DNA from: Nocardia asteroides
GTDB taxonomy: Bacteria; Actinomycetota; Actinomycetes; Mycobacteriales; Mycobacteriaceae
Reading direction: 5' to 3'
Assembly (NCBI RefSeq): GCF_900637185.1
Contig: NZ_LR134352.1
Coordinates: 2,718,001 to 2,782,000, forward strand
DNA: 64,000 bases
Under the pieces are notes generated by a model. The model was not told where the DNA came from. It searched no databases and saw only the letters and a list, made by a program, of their open reading frames with translations. The number at the start of each line of letters is the position of its first letter. The stretch's first letter is position 1. The translations under genes and the position numbers were made by a program. Below, piece after piece: positions 16,828 to 24,796 of this stretch.

Positions 16828-17250
16828 ATGAGCACCGCCACCACTGCCCGGACCGACCTGCTGACCACCGTGCTGCGCGTAGACGGCTGGAGCACCGCCG
16901 TTTTCGGCGTCGCCCTCGCCGCGGCCGCCCCGCTACTCGCCGATCCGCTCGGCCTGCCCGCCTCGCTGTCGGTCCTGTTCGGCGCCGTCCTGATCACCGG
17001 CGGCGCCGCCCTGCTGACCATCGCCACCCGCGGGCCCCATCGCCACGGCCGTCTCGTGGTCGCCGTCAACGCCATCTCGGCGGTCGGCATGACTCTGTCG
17101 GCCTGCACCGGTCTTCTGCCGTTGACCGCCGCGGGCATCGCGTTCCTGCTCGCCGGTGCCGTCCTGGTGGCGACCTTCGCCGCCCTGGAATACGCGGGCC
17201 TGCGCGCCGGGGATCGACGTGGTCAGAGGGTGAGCCCGCGCTCCCCATGA
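16828..17250 (+). CDS. Small four-helix membrane protein
   Basis: A 140-residue integral membrane protein of unknown function. Hydrophobic segments at about 22-41, 46-65, 74-96 and 98-122 predict four transmembrane helices with short loops. The ATG at 16828 follows a good AGGAG. It is divergent from the XRE/MmyB regulator and shares a palindromic operator with it, so it is the likely regulated target. The last 28 bases overlap, on the opposite strand, the tail of a NUDIX gene remnant. Confidence 0.78.
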   Translation: MSTATTARTDLLTTVLRVDGWSTAVFGVALAAAAPLLADPLGLPASLSVLFGAVLITGGAALLTIATRGPHRHGRLVVAVNAISAVGMTLSACTGLLPLTAAGIAFLLAGAVLVATFAALEYAGLRAGDRRGQRVSPRSP

Positions 17251-17391
17251 GCAGCAGTCCGTAGGCGGCGACGGCGTGGGCGTCGACGATCTCGCCGCGC
17301 AGGATCATGGCCTCCACCTGGGCGCGGGAGAACCAGGCCGTGCGCATGTCCTGTTCCTCGAGCTCCCGGCCACCCGGCGGAAACGGCGGGG
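17223..17391 (-). pseudogene. C-terminal remnant of a NUDIX hydrolase
   Basis: Reading leftwards from 17391, one frame gives PPGGRELEEQDMRTAWFSRA followed by a helix ending AAYGLLLM. That is the characteristic end of NUDIX pyrophosphohydrolases. No NUDIX box (GX5EX7REUXEEXGU) lies upstream, because that space is filled by the alpha/beta hydrolase gene. The natural C-terminus (ERGLTL then stop at 17223) is reached only after a one-base shift near the GGGG at about 17244. It is therefore truncated and frameshifted. Confidence 0.5.
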
Positions 17392-18279
17392 TCAGGGACG
17401 CAGGACCGAGACCAGGAAGTCGGTCTGGTCGCGGACCACCTGCTCGAACACGTCGTCGAAGTAGACGTCGAAATGGCCCACCGGGTACTGCTTGACCACG
17501 GCGTGCTTGGTGCGTTCGGCGGCCTTGCGGGTGGGGCCGGCGGGGGCCACCGAGTCGTTTTCGGCGATGGCGTAGAACACCGGGACCTTGAGCGACTTGG
17601 CGCGGCGGCCGGGGGAGTCGAACAGGGTCGAGAAGGCTACGCGGGCACCGACTTTCGGGCGGTAGGTCTCGCTCTCCTCGGCGAGCCTGCCGAACCCCTC
17701 CGGCACGTCGGCGGCACTCATCAGCGCCGCCGCGCGCTTGCGGCCCGCCAGCCGGATCGGCACCGGCTTGCGGCGGATCGGGCCGACCAGCAGGTCGGTG
17801 GCGGCGATGGTGGCGACCTTGGTGACGCTGATCGGTCCCTTCGCCAGCGCCGAAGCCCACCCGCTGGTGAACGGCACCTGCGCGACCACCGCGGCCAGAT
17901 AGTCGTCGTCGGGCGCCACGGACAGCACATGCCCGCCGCCGAACGAGGTGCCCCACAGCGCGATCCGGGTGGCGTCGAAGCCACGGATGCTGCGCGCGTA
18001 GGCGATTGCGGCCTTCCAGTCCTGCCGCTGGCGGGGGATGTTGAGCACCTGGCGGGGCGCACCCTCGCTGGCACCGAAATGCCGGTAGTCGAACGCCAGC
18101 ACCCCCATCCCCGCCGCGACGAACCGCCGCGCATATCGATCCAACCCCATTTCGCGGGTTGCCCCCAGCCCGTGTCCCATGATCACCAGCGGGCGCGGCC
18201 GGGGCGCACCGTCGGGCAGGTAGAGCCAGGCAGCGCACTGCTGGTCTCCCGAAGGGAAACTGACGTCGACACGTTCCAT
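17392..18279 (-). CDS. Alpha/beta hydrolase
   Basis: A 295-residue serine hydrolase. It has the oxyanion motif MGHGLGATRE, the nucleophile elbow GTSFGGGH and a likely acid in AIAENDSVAP, with the catalytic histidine in YPVGHFDVYF. The pattern resembles the dienelactone hydrolase / acetylxylan esterase-like branch, but the substrate is not predictable. I used the ATG at 18279; a longer frame runs back over the RNase P RNA gene on the other strand and is not credible. The gene directly abuts the NUDIX remnant at its 3' end. Confidence 0.87.
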   Translation of the reverse strand: MERVDVSFPSGDQQCAAWLYLPDGAPRPRPLVIMGHGLGATREMGLDRYARRFVAAGMGVLAFDYRHFGASEGAPRQVLNIPRQRQDWKAAIAYARSIRGFDATRIALWGTSFGGGHVLSVAPDDDYLAAVVAQVPFTSGWASALAKGPISVTKVATIAATDLLVGPIRRKPVPIRLAGRKRAAALMSAADVPEGFGRLAEESETYRPKVGARVAFSTLFDSPGRRAKSLKVPVFYAIAENDSVAPAGPTRKAAERTKHAVVKQYPVGHFDVYFDDVFEQVVRDQTDFLVSVLRP

Positions 18280-18309
18280 GGAAGCTGAGGGTACCGAGTA
18301 CTCTGTACG

Positions 18310-18724
<415 letters not shown>

Positions 18725-18733
18725 TTCGGCAGA

Positions 18734-18774
18734 CGACGAGGCGGCGGTCCCGCACGGGAACCGCCGCCTCGTCG
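18734..18774 (+). terminator. Terminator of rnpB
   Basis: A 15-bp GC-rich stem (18734-18748 with 18760-18774), extended inward by a CCCG/CGGG pairing, lies 9 nt after the end of RNase P RNA. There is no U-tract. It also lies 15 bp beyond the stop of the convergent lipoprotein gene and could serve both. Confidence 0.8.
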
Positions 18775-18789
18775 AGCCGGGCACCGGCC

Positions 18790-19158
18790 TCAGCACATGA
18801 GCTTGGCCATCTGGTAGATCGCCTGCGCCTCTTCGGTGGTCGGGGCGGTGGCGCCGTTCTTCGCGTTCTTCACGACACCGGCCACGACGTCGGCCTCGGC
18901 CTTGCCCGCTTTGATGTCGCCGCAGGTCTGGGTCAGCAGTCCGCCGATCGCGGCGTCGTCGCGGCCCTCGGCCAGCTTCGGGAAGGCGTTGCGGTAGCTC
19001 ACCACGAACATGCCCGCCTTGCCGGAGTCGACCTGGGCGGCCGCCGCGGCGGAGGTGGAAGTGGCGGCGGTGGTGGTGGAGGTGTCGTCGCCGCAACCGG
19101 CCAGAAGCAGGGCGAAGACGGTGGCGCTGGCCGCGATGGCGGCGGTAGTTCTACTCAC
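18790..19158 (-). CDS. Small lipoprotein
   Basis: A 122-residue exported lipoprotein of unknown function, read from the GTG at 19158. The signal peptide ends in LLAGC (cysteine 22). A Thr/Ala/Ser-rich linker leads to a small helical domain of about 75 residues with a likely disulfide (TQTCGD and the C-terminal KLMC). A TTG at 19188 is an alternative start, but its apparent ribosome-binding site is part of a terminator hairpin, so I do not favour it. Confidence 0.68.
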   Translation of the reverse strand: MSRTTAAIAASATVFALLLAGCGDDTSTTTAATSTSAAAAAQVDSGKAGMFVVSYRNAFPKLAEGRDDAAIGGLLTQTCGDIKAGKAEADVVAGVVKNAKNGATAPTTEEAQAIYQMAKLMC

Positions 19159-19188
19159 GGAGCGGGATGCTAGCGCCCCAGAAAACAA

Positions 19189-19219
19189 GTCGCCTCCCGT
19201 CAGGTTAACGGGAGGCGAC
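19189..19219 (-). terminator. Hairpin terminator after the 30-residue ORF
   Basis: A perfect 12-bp inverted repeat (19189-19200 with 19208-19219, 7-nt loop), 23 bp beyond the stop of a minus-strand small ORF. On the minus strand the stem is followed by a TTTT run, a weak U-tract. Its presence implies a transcript ends here and supports a real gene to the right. Confidence 0.68.
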
Positions 19220-19242
19220 AGGTACTCGATCGAATCGGTGAG

Positions 19243-19335
19243 CTACGCGGGGTTGATCACCAGCAGCTGGGCCCAGTAGGACGCCTGGTCCGGACCGAGG
19301 ATCGGCAAGAGGTAATCGAAAAGCAGCGACGACAT
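19243..19335 (-). CDS. Candidate 30-residue small protein
   Basis: A short ORF (ATG at 19335, stop at 19243) encoding a hydrophobic, aromatic-rich peptide starting MSSLLFDYLLPILGPD. An in-frame ATG at 19353 would make it 36 residues. Support is indirect: a 12-bp hairpin terminator follows the stop, GGGAG lies about 10 nt upstream of the shorter start, and the 410-bp gap between the lipoprotein and the secreted-protein gene otherwise has no gene. Function unknown. It may be a small membrane-associated peptide. Confidence 0.42.
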   Translation of the reverse strand: MSSLLFDYLLPILGPDQASYWAQLLVINPA

Positions 19336-19403
19336 ACGCTCGGATACTCCCATTTATCGACGTGGGTGCCGCACTGCCCGGCGTGTGCCGGGGGTGCCGC
19401 GCA

Positions 19404-19419
19404 CACAGTAACAACTGTG
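19404..19419. promoter_or_regulatory. Inverted repeat in a divergent promoter region
   Basis: Perfect 6-bp arms CACAGT-AACA-ACTGTG. It lies between the minus-strand 30-residue ORF and the plus-strand secreted-protein gene, where a regulator controlling either could bind. No regulator gene is adjacent, so the assignment is weak. Confidence 0.3.
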
Positions 19420-19572
19420 GGCGCGACGGCGGGCGGAGTGTGTCGGCCCGGTGAAAATGCGCAGGAACTCGCCGGGAACGTGAGCGAGGTCATAGAGTGT
19501 TCGCCGTCGGCAGGACTCGCTGCCCGGGCAGCGAGCCCAACACATTCGATCGCGGAAGCAGGTCACATTTAC

Positions 19573-19905
19573 ATGCGGGTAGTTCGTTCCATTGTCGCCG
19601 GTGCACTGATCGCCGGTGCCGCCGCGGTTTTCACCTCCCTTGGGGCCGGTTCGGCGAGCGCGGTCGCGGTGACCCCGCTGGCGGGCGGGGTCCAGGTGGA
19701 CCTGAGCCCGGCCGATACCGCCTGGGTGCACCAGACCCGGTTCGGTCTGACCGTCGCCGGTCTGCCGCACCCGTCGGCCGCCTCCTTCGGTCAGGCGCTC
19801 GACGCGGCGGCGACCGTGTCCTCGGCCGTGCCCAACGGCCGGGTCACCTTCACCGTGTACGGCCCGTTCGATCAGCTCAACGGCACCATGCTGGCGCTGC
19901 AGTAG
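19573..19905 (+). CDS. Small secreted protein
   Basis: A 110-residue exported protein of unknown function. A Sec signal peptide (about 1-31) has an Arg-containing start (MRVVRSIVAG) and an Ala-x-Ala cleavage site at GSASA. The mature part of about 79 residues is compact, without cysteines, lipobox or membrane helix. Similar short secreted proteins are common in Nocardia and Rhodococcus, but I cannot name a family. The gene ends 20 bp before the RNB ribonuclease gene; it probably has its own promoter in the divergent gap. Confidence 0.7.
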   Translation: MRVVRSIVAGALIAGAAAVFTSLGAGSASAVAVTPLAGGVQVDLSPADTAWVHQTRFGLTVAGLPHPSAASFGQALDAAATVSSAVPNGRVTFTVYGPFDQLNGTMLALQ

Positions 19906-19925
19906 GCACTCGCTAACCTGCCAGG

Positions 19926-21365
19926 ATGGAACTCCATCAGCGGATCGTCTCGGCGCCGGTCGACTTCGGCGCCATCCGTTCCGAATTCGGGCTGGCCTCG
20001 GACTATCCTGCCGAGGCCGTCTCGGAGGCCCGCGACGCGGTCGACGCGTTCGCGGGCGCCAGGGCCGACCGGACCGACATCGAGTTCGTCACCATCGACC
20101 CGCCCAGCGCCATGGATCTGGACCAGGCGCTGCATCTGACCCGCACCCCCACCGGCTTCACGCTGCACTACGCGATCGCCGACCTCGGCGCCGTGATCAG
20201 CCCCGGCGGTGCGCTCGCCCGCGAATCCGAAGCGCGCGGCCAGACCTTCTATCTCCCCGACGGGACCGTGCCGCTGCATCCGCCGGTGCTGTCCGAGGAC
20301 GCGGCCAGTCTGCTGCCCGGTGTCGACCGGCCCGCCGCGCTGTGGACCATCGAACTCGACGACAAGGCCACCCCGCTGACCTTCTCGGTGACGCGCGCGC
20401 TGGTGCGCTCCCGGGAACGGTTCGACTACGCCCAGGTGCAGGCCGCCGCCGAGGCCGGGACCCTGCACCCGTCGCTGGCCGCGCTGCCCGAGTTCGGCAG
20501 GCTGCGCATCGAGGCGGGCCTGGACCAGGGCGCGATCTCGCTGCGCCTGCCCGCCCAGGACGTGGTGCGCGACGGCGACAACTGGCGCCTGGAACTGGAA
20601 CCGCGTACCGCCGCCGACGACTGGAACGAGCAGGTCTCGCTGCTCACCGGGATGTGCGCGGCGCGGATCATGCTCGACCACGACGGCGGCTCGCTCGGCC
20701 TGCTGCGGACGATGCCGCCGCCCCCGGAGTCCGCCATCGCCTCGATGCGCCGCACCGCCGCGGCCCTGGGCGTCTCCTGGCCCGCCGAGCTGCCCGTGGG
20801 CAGGCTGCTGGCCGGTCTCGATCCGAACACCCCGGCCGCGCTGGTGCTGATGTCGGAGGCGACGAGCCTGCTCCGCGGTGCCGGCTACACCCTGCTCGCC
20901 GACCTCGACGACCCGGCGCCCGACCAGCTGACGCACAGCGCGATCGGCGCGCCCTACGCCCACGTCACCGCCCCGCTGCGCCGCCTGGCCGACCGGTTCA
21001 CCACCGAGATCTGCCTGGCCCACTGCGCGGGCACGGCGGTGCCGGACTGGGTGCGCGACGGCTTGGCCCCGGCCGCGGAAACCCTGCGCCGCACCGACTC
21101 CGTGGCGAACAAGGTCGACCGCGCCTGCGTCGACCTCACCGAGGCCACCGTGCTCACGCCCCGGGTGGGCACCGACTTCGCCGCCCTGGTCCTGCGCGAG
21201 GCCAACGGCACCCGGCCCGCCGAGATCTTCGTCGCCGAACCGCCGATCCTGGGCCGCTGCGAGGGCAGGCCACCGGAGGGCGAGCACGTCACCGTCCGGC
21301 TGGTGACCGCCGACATCGCCACCCGCACCGTCGGATTCGAGTACGACGGCACGCCCCGGGCGTGA
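19926..21365 (+). CDS. RNB-domain exoribonuclease (RNase II/R catalytic core)
   Basis: A 479-residue protein dominated by an RNB domain, the 3'-5' exoribonuclease core of RNase II and RNase R. The conserved motif TIDPPSAMDLDQAL near residue 56 supplies the metal-binding aspartates, and YAIADLGAVI and FYLPDGTVPL follow as in the family. The later motif APYAHVTAPLRRLADR is the RNB C-terminal signature. The cold-shock domains of full RNase R are absent, as in the short actinobacterial forms. Likely role is RNA turnover in the cytosol. Confidence 0.93.
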   Translation: MELHQRIVSAPVDFGAIRSEFGLASDYPAEAVSEARDAVDAFAGARADRTDIEFVTIDPPSAMDLDQALHLTRTPTGFTLHYAIADLGAVISPGGALARESEARGQTFYLPDGTVPLHPPVLSEDAASLLPGVDRPAALWTIELDDKATPLTFSVTRALVRSRERFDYAQVQAAAEAGTLHPSLAALPEFGRLRIEAGLDQGAISLRLPAQDVVRDGDNWRLELEPRTAADDWNEQVSLLTGMCAARIMLDHDGGSLGLLRTMPPPPESAIASMRRTAAALGVSWPAELPVGRLLAGLDPNTPAALVLMSEATSLLRGAGYTLLADLDDPAPDQLTHSAIGAPYAHVTAPLRRLADRFTTEICLAHCAGTAVPDWVRDGLAPAAETLRRTDSVANKVDRACVDLTEATVLTPRVGTDFAALVLREANGTRPAEIFVAEPPILGRCEGRPPEGEHVTVRLVTADIATRTVGFEYDGTPRA

Positions 21366-21380
21366 GCCGGTGACCGCCGC

Positions 21381-22238
21381 TCAGTCGGCGACGGAGACGA
21401 ACGCCGCGGCGGCGGGGTAGTGGGCGATGGCCCGGCCCGCGGCGGCTTCCTCGGTGTCGGCGAGGAGCTCGTAGACGGTCGCGGCGGCGCCGTGGGCGCC
21501 CGCGGCGGCCGCGAGGATGGCCTCGCGGGATTCCACGGCGTCGCGGTGGTCGCCCAGGACGCTCTGCAGGCGTTTGGCCCTGGCGCCGAGATCGGTGGCA
21601 TCGGCGCCGAGCACCTCGCCCGCCGCTTCACAGGAATAGCGCAACCGCTTGGCGCCCTTGCGGATGTCGTGCAGCAGCTCCACCCGGTCGGCCGGGGTGG
21701 CCCGCGGTTCGGCGAAGACCAGCTTGCGCAGCCGCTTGTGGTCGCGGCGCAGGACGCGGTTGAACACCGCGCTCGCGTCGGCCTTGGCCAGGGCGCGCGC
21801 GAGCGGTGGCCCGGTGCGCCAGGCCACCAGCGTCTCGGCCAGTGCCTGATAGCGGTCGCGGTCGAGCTCGGTGACGACGGCGGTGTGCGCCTCGGCGTAG
21901 GCGCCGCGCGCCGCGTCGACGAGTGCCGCGGTGACCTCGGCGGGCACGTCGTCATAGCCGGCCAGCAGCTCGGCGAAGCGTTCGCCGCGCACCTCCGCGT
22001 CGCGGGCGACGCCGAGCAGCTCGGCCAGCCACTTCAGTTCCGTCACGGTGTCGGTGGCGGCGTCGTGGTCGAACAGGTCGCGGTAGGAGCGCAGCACGCT
22101 GCGCAACCGCCGGGTGGCCACCCGCATCTGGTGGATCGAGTCGTCGGCGTCGGCGCGCACGTCGGGTTCGGCCGCGAGCAGCCGGTCGATGTCCTCGCGC
22201 AGTGCCGCGACGACGGCTTTTCCGGCCTTGCGCGCCAT
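21381..22238 (-). CDS. CHAD domain protein
   Basis: A 285-residue, mostly alpha-helical CHAD protein. The family signature of conserved histidines and basic residues is clear: SIHQMRVATRRLRSVLRSYR near the N-terminus and LHDIRKGAKRLRYSCE later, two four-helix units that bind polyphosphate. The CYTH domain often fused to CHAD is missing. The M. tuberculosis gene beside panB (Rv2226) may be the counterpart, but I recall that assignment only loosely. The start is 3 bp from the prolyl aminopeptidase stop, suggesting one transcript. Confidence 0.92.
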   Translation of the reverse strand: MARKAGKAVVAALREDIDRLLAAEPDVRADADDSIHQMRVATRRLRSVLRSYRDLFDHDAATDTVTELKWLAELLGVARDAEVRGERFAELLAGYDDVPAEVTAALVDAARGAYAEAHTAVVTELDRDRYQALAETLVAWRTGPPLARALAKADASAVFNRVLRRDHKRLRKLVFAEPRATPADRVELLHDIRKGAKRLRYSCEAAGEVLGADATDLGARAKRLQSVLGDHRDAVESREAILAAAAGAHGAAATVYELLADTEEAAAGRAIAHYPAAAAFVSVAD

Positions 22239-22241
22239 GAT

Positions 22242-23207
22242 TCAGCCTCCCCGTTTCCCGAACGCGTCGGTCGCCTCGACCAGGTGGTGGGTGATGCCCG
22301 GCTCGTGCGCGGTGTGCCCGGCGTCCTCGACGATGTGCAGGGTCGAGGACGGCCAGGCGTGGTGCAGGTCCCAGGCGCTCACGGCGGGGCACACGATGTC
22401 GTGGCGCCCCTGCACGATCACGCCGGGGATGTCGGCGATCCGGTCCATGTCCCGCAGCAACTGTCCCTCGTCGAGGAATCCGCCGTGCCGGAAATAGTGA
22501 TTCTCGATCCGCGCGAAGGCGAGTGCGAACCGCGCCTCGCCGGTCTCGGCGACCCGATCCGGTTGCGGCAGCAGCGAACTCGTCGCCCCTTCCCACGTCG
22601 ACCAGGCGACGGCGGCATCGAGCGCCACCTGCGGATCGGGGGAGTGCAGCAGCCGGTGATACACCTCGACGAGGTCCTCGCCACGCTCGGAAACCGGCAC
22701 GCGCGCGAGGAATTTCGCCCACTCGGCCGGGTAGACGTTGCCTGCGGCGCCGTTGTAGTACCAGTCGATCTCCTTGCGCCGCAACAGGAAGATGCCGCGC
22801 AGTACCAGCTCGGTCACCCGCGCGGGGTGCGCCTGCGCGTAGGCCAGGCCGAGTGTGGAACCCCAGGACCCGCCGAACACCTGCCACCGCTCGATGCCGA
22901 GATGCTCACGCAGCAGCTCCATGTCGGCGATCAAGTGTTTGGTGGTGTTCACGTCCAGGCTCGCGCCGTCGGCGATGTGCGGCACCGACTGTCCACAGCC
23001 GCGCTGATCGAACAGCACGATGCGGTAGACGGCCGGATCGAAGAAGCGCCGTTGCAGCGGACCGGTACCGCCACCGGGCCCGCCGTGCACGAACACCACC
23101 GGCTTGCCCGCCGGGTTGCCGCTGACCTCCCAGTACATCCGCTGGCCGTCGCCGACGTCGAGCAGGCCGTGCTGGAACGGCTCGATCGGCGGGTAGAGGG
23201 TGCGCAT
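22242..23207 (-). CDS. pip: Prolyl aminopeptidase
   Basis: A 321-residue alpha/beta hydrolase that removes N-terminal proline from peptides (S33 family). Visible motifs are the oxyanion HGGPGGGTGP, DQRGCGQS, the nucleophile elbow GGSWGSTLGLAYAQ, the acid in VQGRHDIVCP and the histidine in EDAGHTAHE. The opening YPPIEPFQHGLLDVGDG is typical of Pip. The ATG at 23207 overlaps the stop of the preceding lipoprotein gene (ATGA), so the two are translationally coupled. Cytosolic; no signal peptide. Confidence 0.94.
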   Translation of the reverse strand: MRTLYPPIEPFQHGLLDVGDGQRMYWEVSGNPAGKPVVFVHGGPGGGTGPLQRRFFDPAVYRIVLFDQRGCGQSVPHIADGASLDVNTTKHLIADMELLREHLGIERWQVFGGSWGSTLGLAYAQAHPARVTELVLRGIFLLRRKEIDWYYNGAAGNVYPAEWAKFLARVPVSERGEDLVEVYHRLLHSPDPQVALDAAVAWSTWEGATSSLLPQPDRVAETGEARFALAFARIENHYFRHGGFLDEGQLLRDMDRIADIPGVIVQGRHDIVCPAVSAWDLHHAWPSSTLHIVEDAGHTAHEPGITHHLVEATDAFGKRGG

Positions 23208-23635
23208 CAGAACGCCAATCCGGCGGCGAGAGTGGGCAGTTCGAGGGCGGTCAGCGCCTCGGTGCGCACATCGGCGCAGGCGCCGGTGGTGACCCGGTCG
23301 ACGATCGCCTTGTCGGCGAGCACCTGGGCGTTGATCCCGCCGTTGCGCAGCGCCCACTCGTGCACCATCGTGTTCAGCGCGAACCGGCCCAGCGTCGGGC
23401 CCTGCACCCGGAAGTTCGACAGCTCGGGCCGGATCAGGTCGCACAGCTGGCCTGCGGCGGCGTCGCTGATCACCAGGGCGCCCGGCGTCGCGGCGGTGGT
23501 GGTCGCCGGTGTCGTGGCGGGAGCGGAGGTGGGGGTCGCCGTGGGTTCGGTAGTGCCGCAAGCGGTCAGGCCCGCGACGGCGAGCGCGCCCGCCACCAGC
23601 AGTGCGGGGCGGGTCTTCCAACGGCGATGCGGCAT
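23207..23635 (-). CDS. Hypothetical lipoprotein
   Basis: A 142-residue exported lipoprotein. The signal peptide starts with basic residues (PHRRWKTRP) and ends in GLTAC (cysteine 26). A Thr/Pro/Ala-rich linker follows, then a helical domain of about 90 residues with two cysteines (AGQLCDLI and TGACADV) that may form a disulfide. The ATG at 23635 has AGAGG upstream; a further in-frame start at 23680 looks non-coding. It is coupled to the prolyl aminopeptidase gene. Function unknown. Confidence 0.72.
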   Translation of the reverse strand: MPHRRWKTRPALLVAGALAVAGLTACGTTEPTATPTSAPATTPATTTAATPGALVISDAAAGQLCDLIRPELSNFRVQGPTLGRFALNTMVHEWALRNGGINAQVLADKAIVDRVTTGACADVRTEALTALELPTLAAGLAF

Positions 23636-23724
23636 CGGTACCTCTACTCGTGTCGACTGTGTCGGCATCGAGTCTGCCACTTCCCCCGCATCGCCGCCGA
23701 CGCCTCAGTGCGCCGGATCGGTCG

Positions 23725-24585
23725 TCAGAAGCTGTGCTCGGGGCCGGGGAACGTGCCCTGGCGCACCTCGTCGGCGTACGCGGCGGCGGCCGAGCGCAGC
23801 TCGTCGCCGACGTTGCCGAAGCGCTTGACGAACTTGGCGGTCTTGCCGCTGGTGTAGCCGGCCATGTCCTGCCAGACCAGCACCTGGGCATCGCAGTCGG
23901 CGCCGGCGCCGATACCGATGGTCGGGATGGTCAGCTTGTGGGTGACCTGCCCGGCCAGCTCGGCGGGCACCATCTCCATGACCACCGAGAACGCCCCGGC
24001 CTCCTGCACGGCGATCGCGTCGGCGACGAGCTGCTCGGCCCCGTCGCCGCGGCCCTGCACGCGGAACCCGCCCAGGGTGTTGACGCTCTGCGGGGTGAAC
24101 CCGATGTGCGCCATCACCGGGATGCCGGCCGCGGTGATCAGCGCGATCTGCTCGGCGACGCGTTCGCCGCCCTCGAGCTTCACCGCGTGCGCGCCGCCCT
24201 CCTTCATGAAGCGGGTGGCGGTGGCCAGCGCCTGCTGCGGGGAGGACTCGTAGGTGCCGAACGGCAGGTCGGCGACGACCAGCGCGTGCGGCGCGCCGCG
24301 GACCACGCCGCGCACCAGCGGGATCAGCTCGTCGACGGTGATCGGCACGGTGGTGTCGTAGCCGTACACCACGTTGGCGGCGGAATCGCCGACCAGCAGG
24401 ACTGGAATGCCGGCTTCCTCGAAGAGGCGCGCGGAGGAGTAGTCGTAGGCCGTCAGCATCGACCAGCGCTCGCCCTCGGCCTTCATCTGCTGCAGATGCT
24501 GGACGCGGGTCTTGCGGCGGGGCTTGTCGACAGCGGCGGGAGCGGCACCGTAGGCAGGGGTCTGCTCATCGGATACGGACATCAT
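23725..24585 (-). CDS. panB: 3-methyl-2-oxobutanoate hydroxymethyltransferase
   Basis: Makes ketopantoate from alpha-ketoisovalerate and methylene-tetrahydrofolate, the first committed step to pantothenate and CoA. The 286-residue length fits. Family motifs include [34 protein letters not shown] (metal-binding aspartate), [25 protein letters not shown] and the catalytic glutamate in [10 protein letters not shown]. The preferred start is ATG 24585 or 24582, after GAAAGGG. It matches Rv2225, between the CHAD block and the exported protease as in mycobacteria. Confidence 0.97.
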   Translation of the reverse strand: MMSVSDEQTPAYGAAPAAVDKPRRKTRVQHLQQMKAEGERWSMLTAYDYSSARLFEEAGIPVLLVGDSAANVVYGYDTTVPITVDELIPLVRGVVRGAPHALVVADLPFGTYESSPQQALATATRFMKEGGAHAVKLEGGERVAEQIALITAAGIPVMAHIGFTPQSVNTLGGFRVQGRGDGAEQLVADAIAVQEAGAFSVVMEMVPAELAGQVTHKLTIPTIGIGAGADCDAQVLVWQDMAGYTSGKTAKFVKRFGNVGDELRSAAAAYADEVRQGTFPGPEHSF

Positions 24586-24796
24586 CGTCCCTTTCGTCTG
24601 GTTCCTCGAGGCCCGTAGCGGGTCCCCGGGTGTTTCTGACGCATCCAGTGTGCCACCCCGGGCCGAGCCGGTTTAAGGGCGGACGCCGGTGTGATCGGTC
24701 ACAGCCGGTATTCGGCTACCGTGATGGCGAGCCCAGGTCGGACCGATTCGGGCGCATCGTGTTGTGCGCCGGACGGCGCGGAAAGGTGGGCCCACC

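Noticed and set aside
19159-19188. A TTG start for the small lipoprotein with apparent GGGAGG
   Set aside because: The GGGAGG is one arm of a 12-bp terminator hairpin and the spacing is poor.
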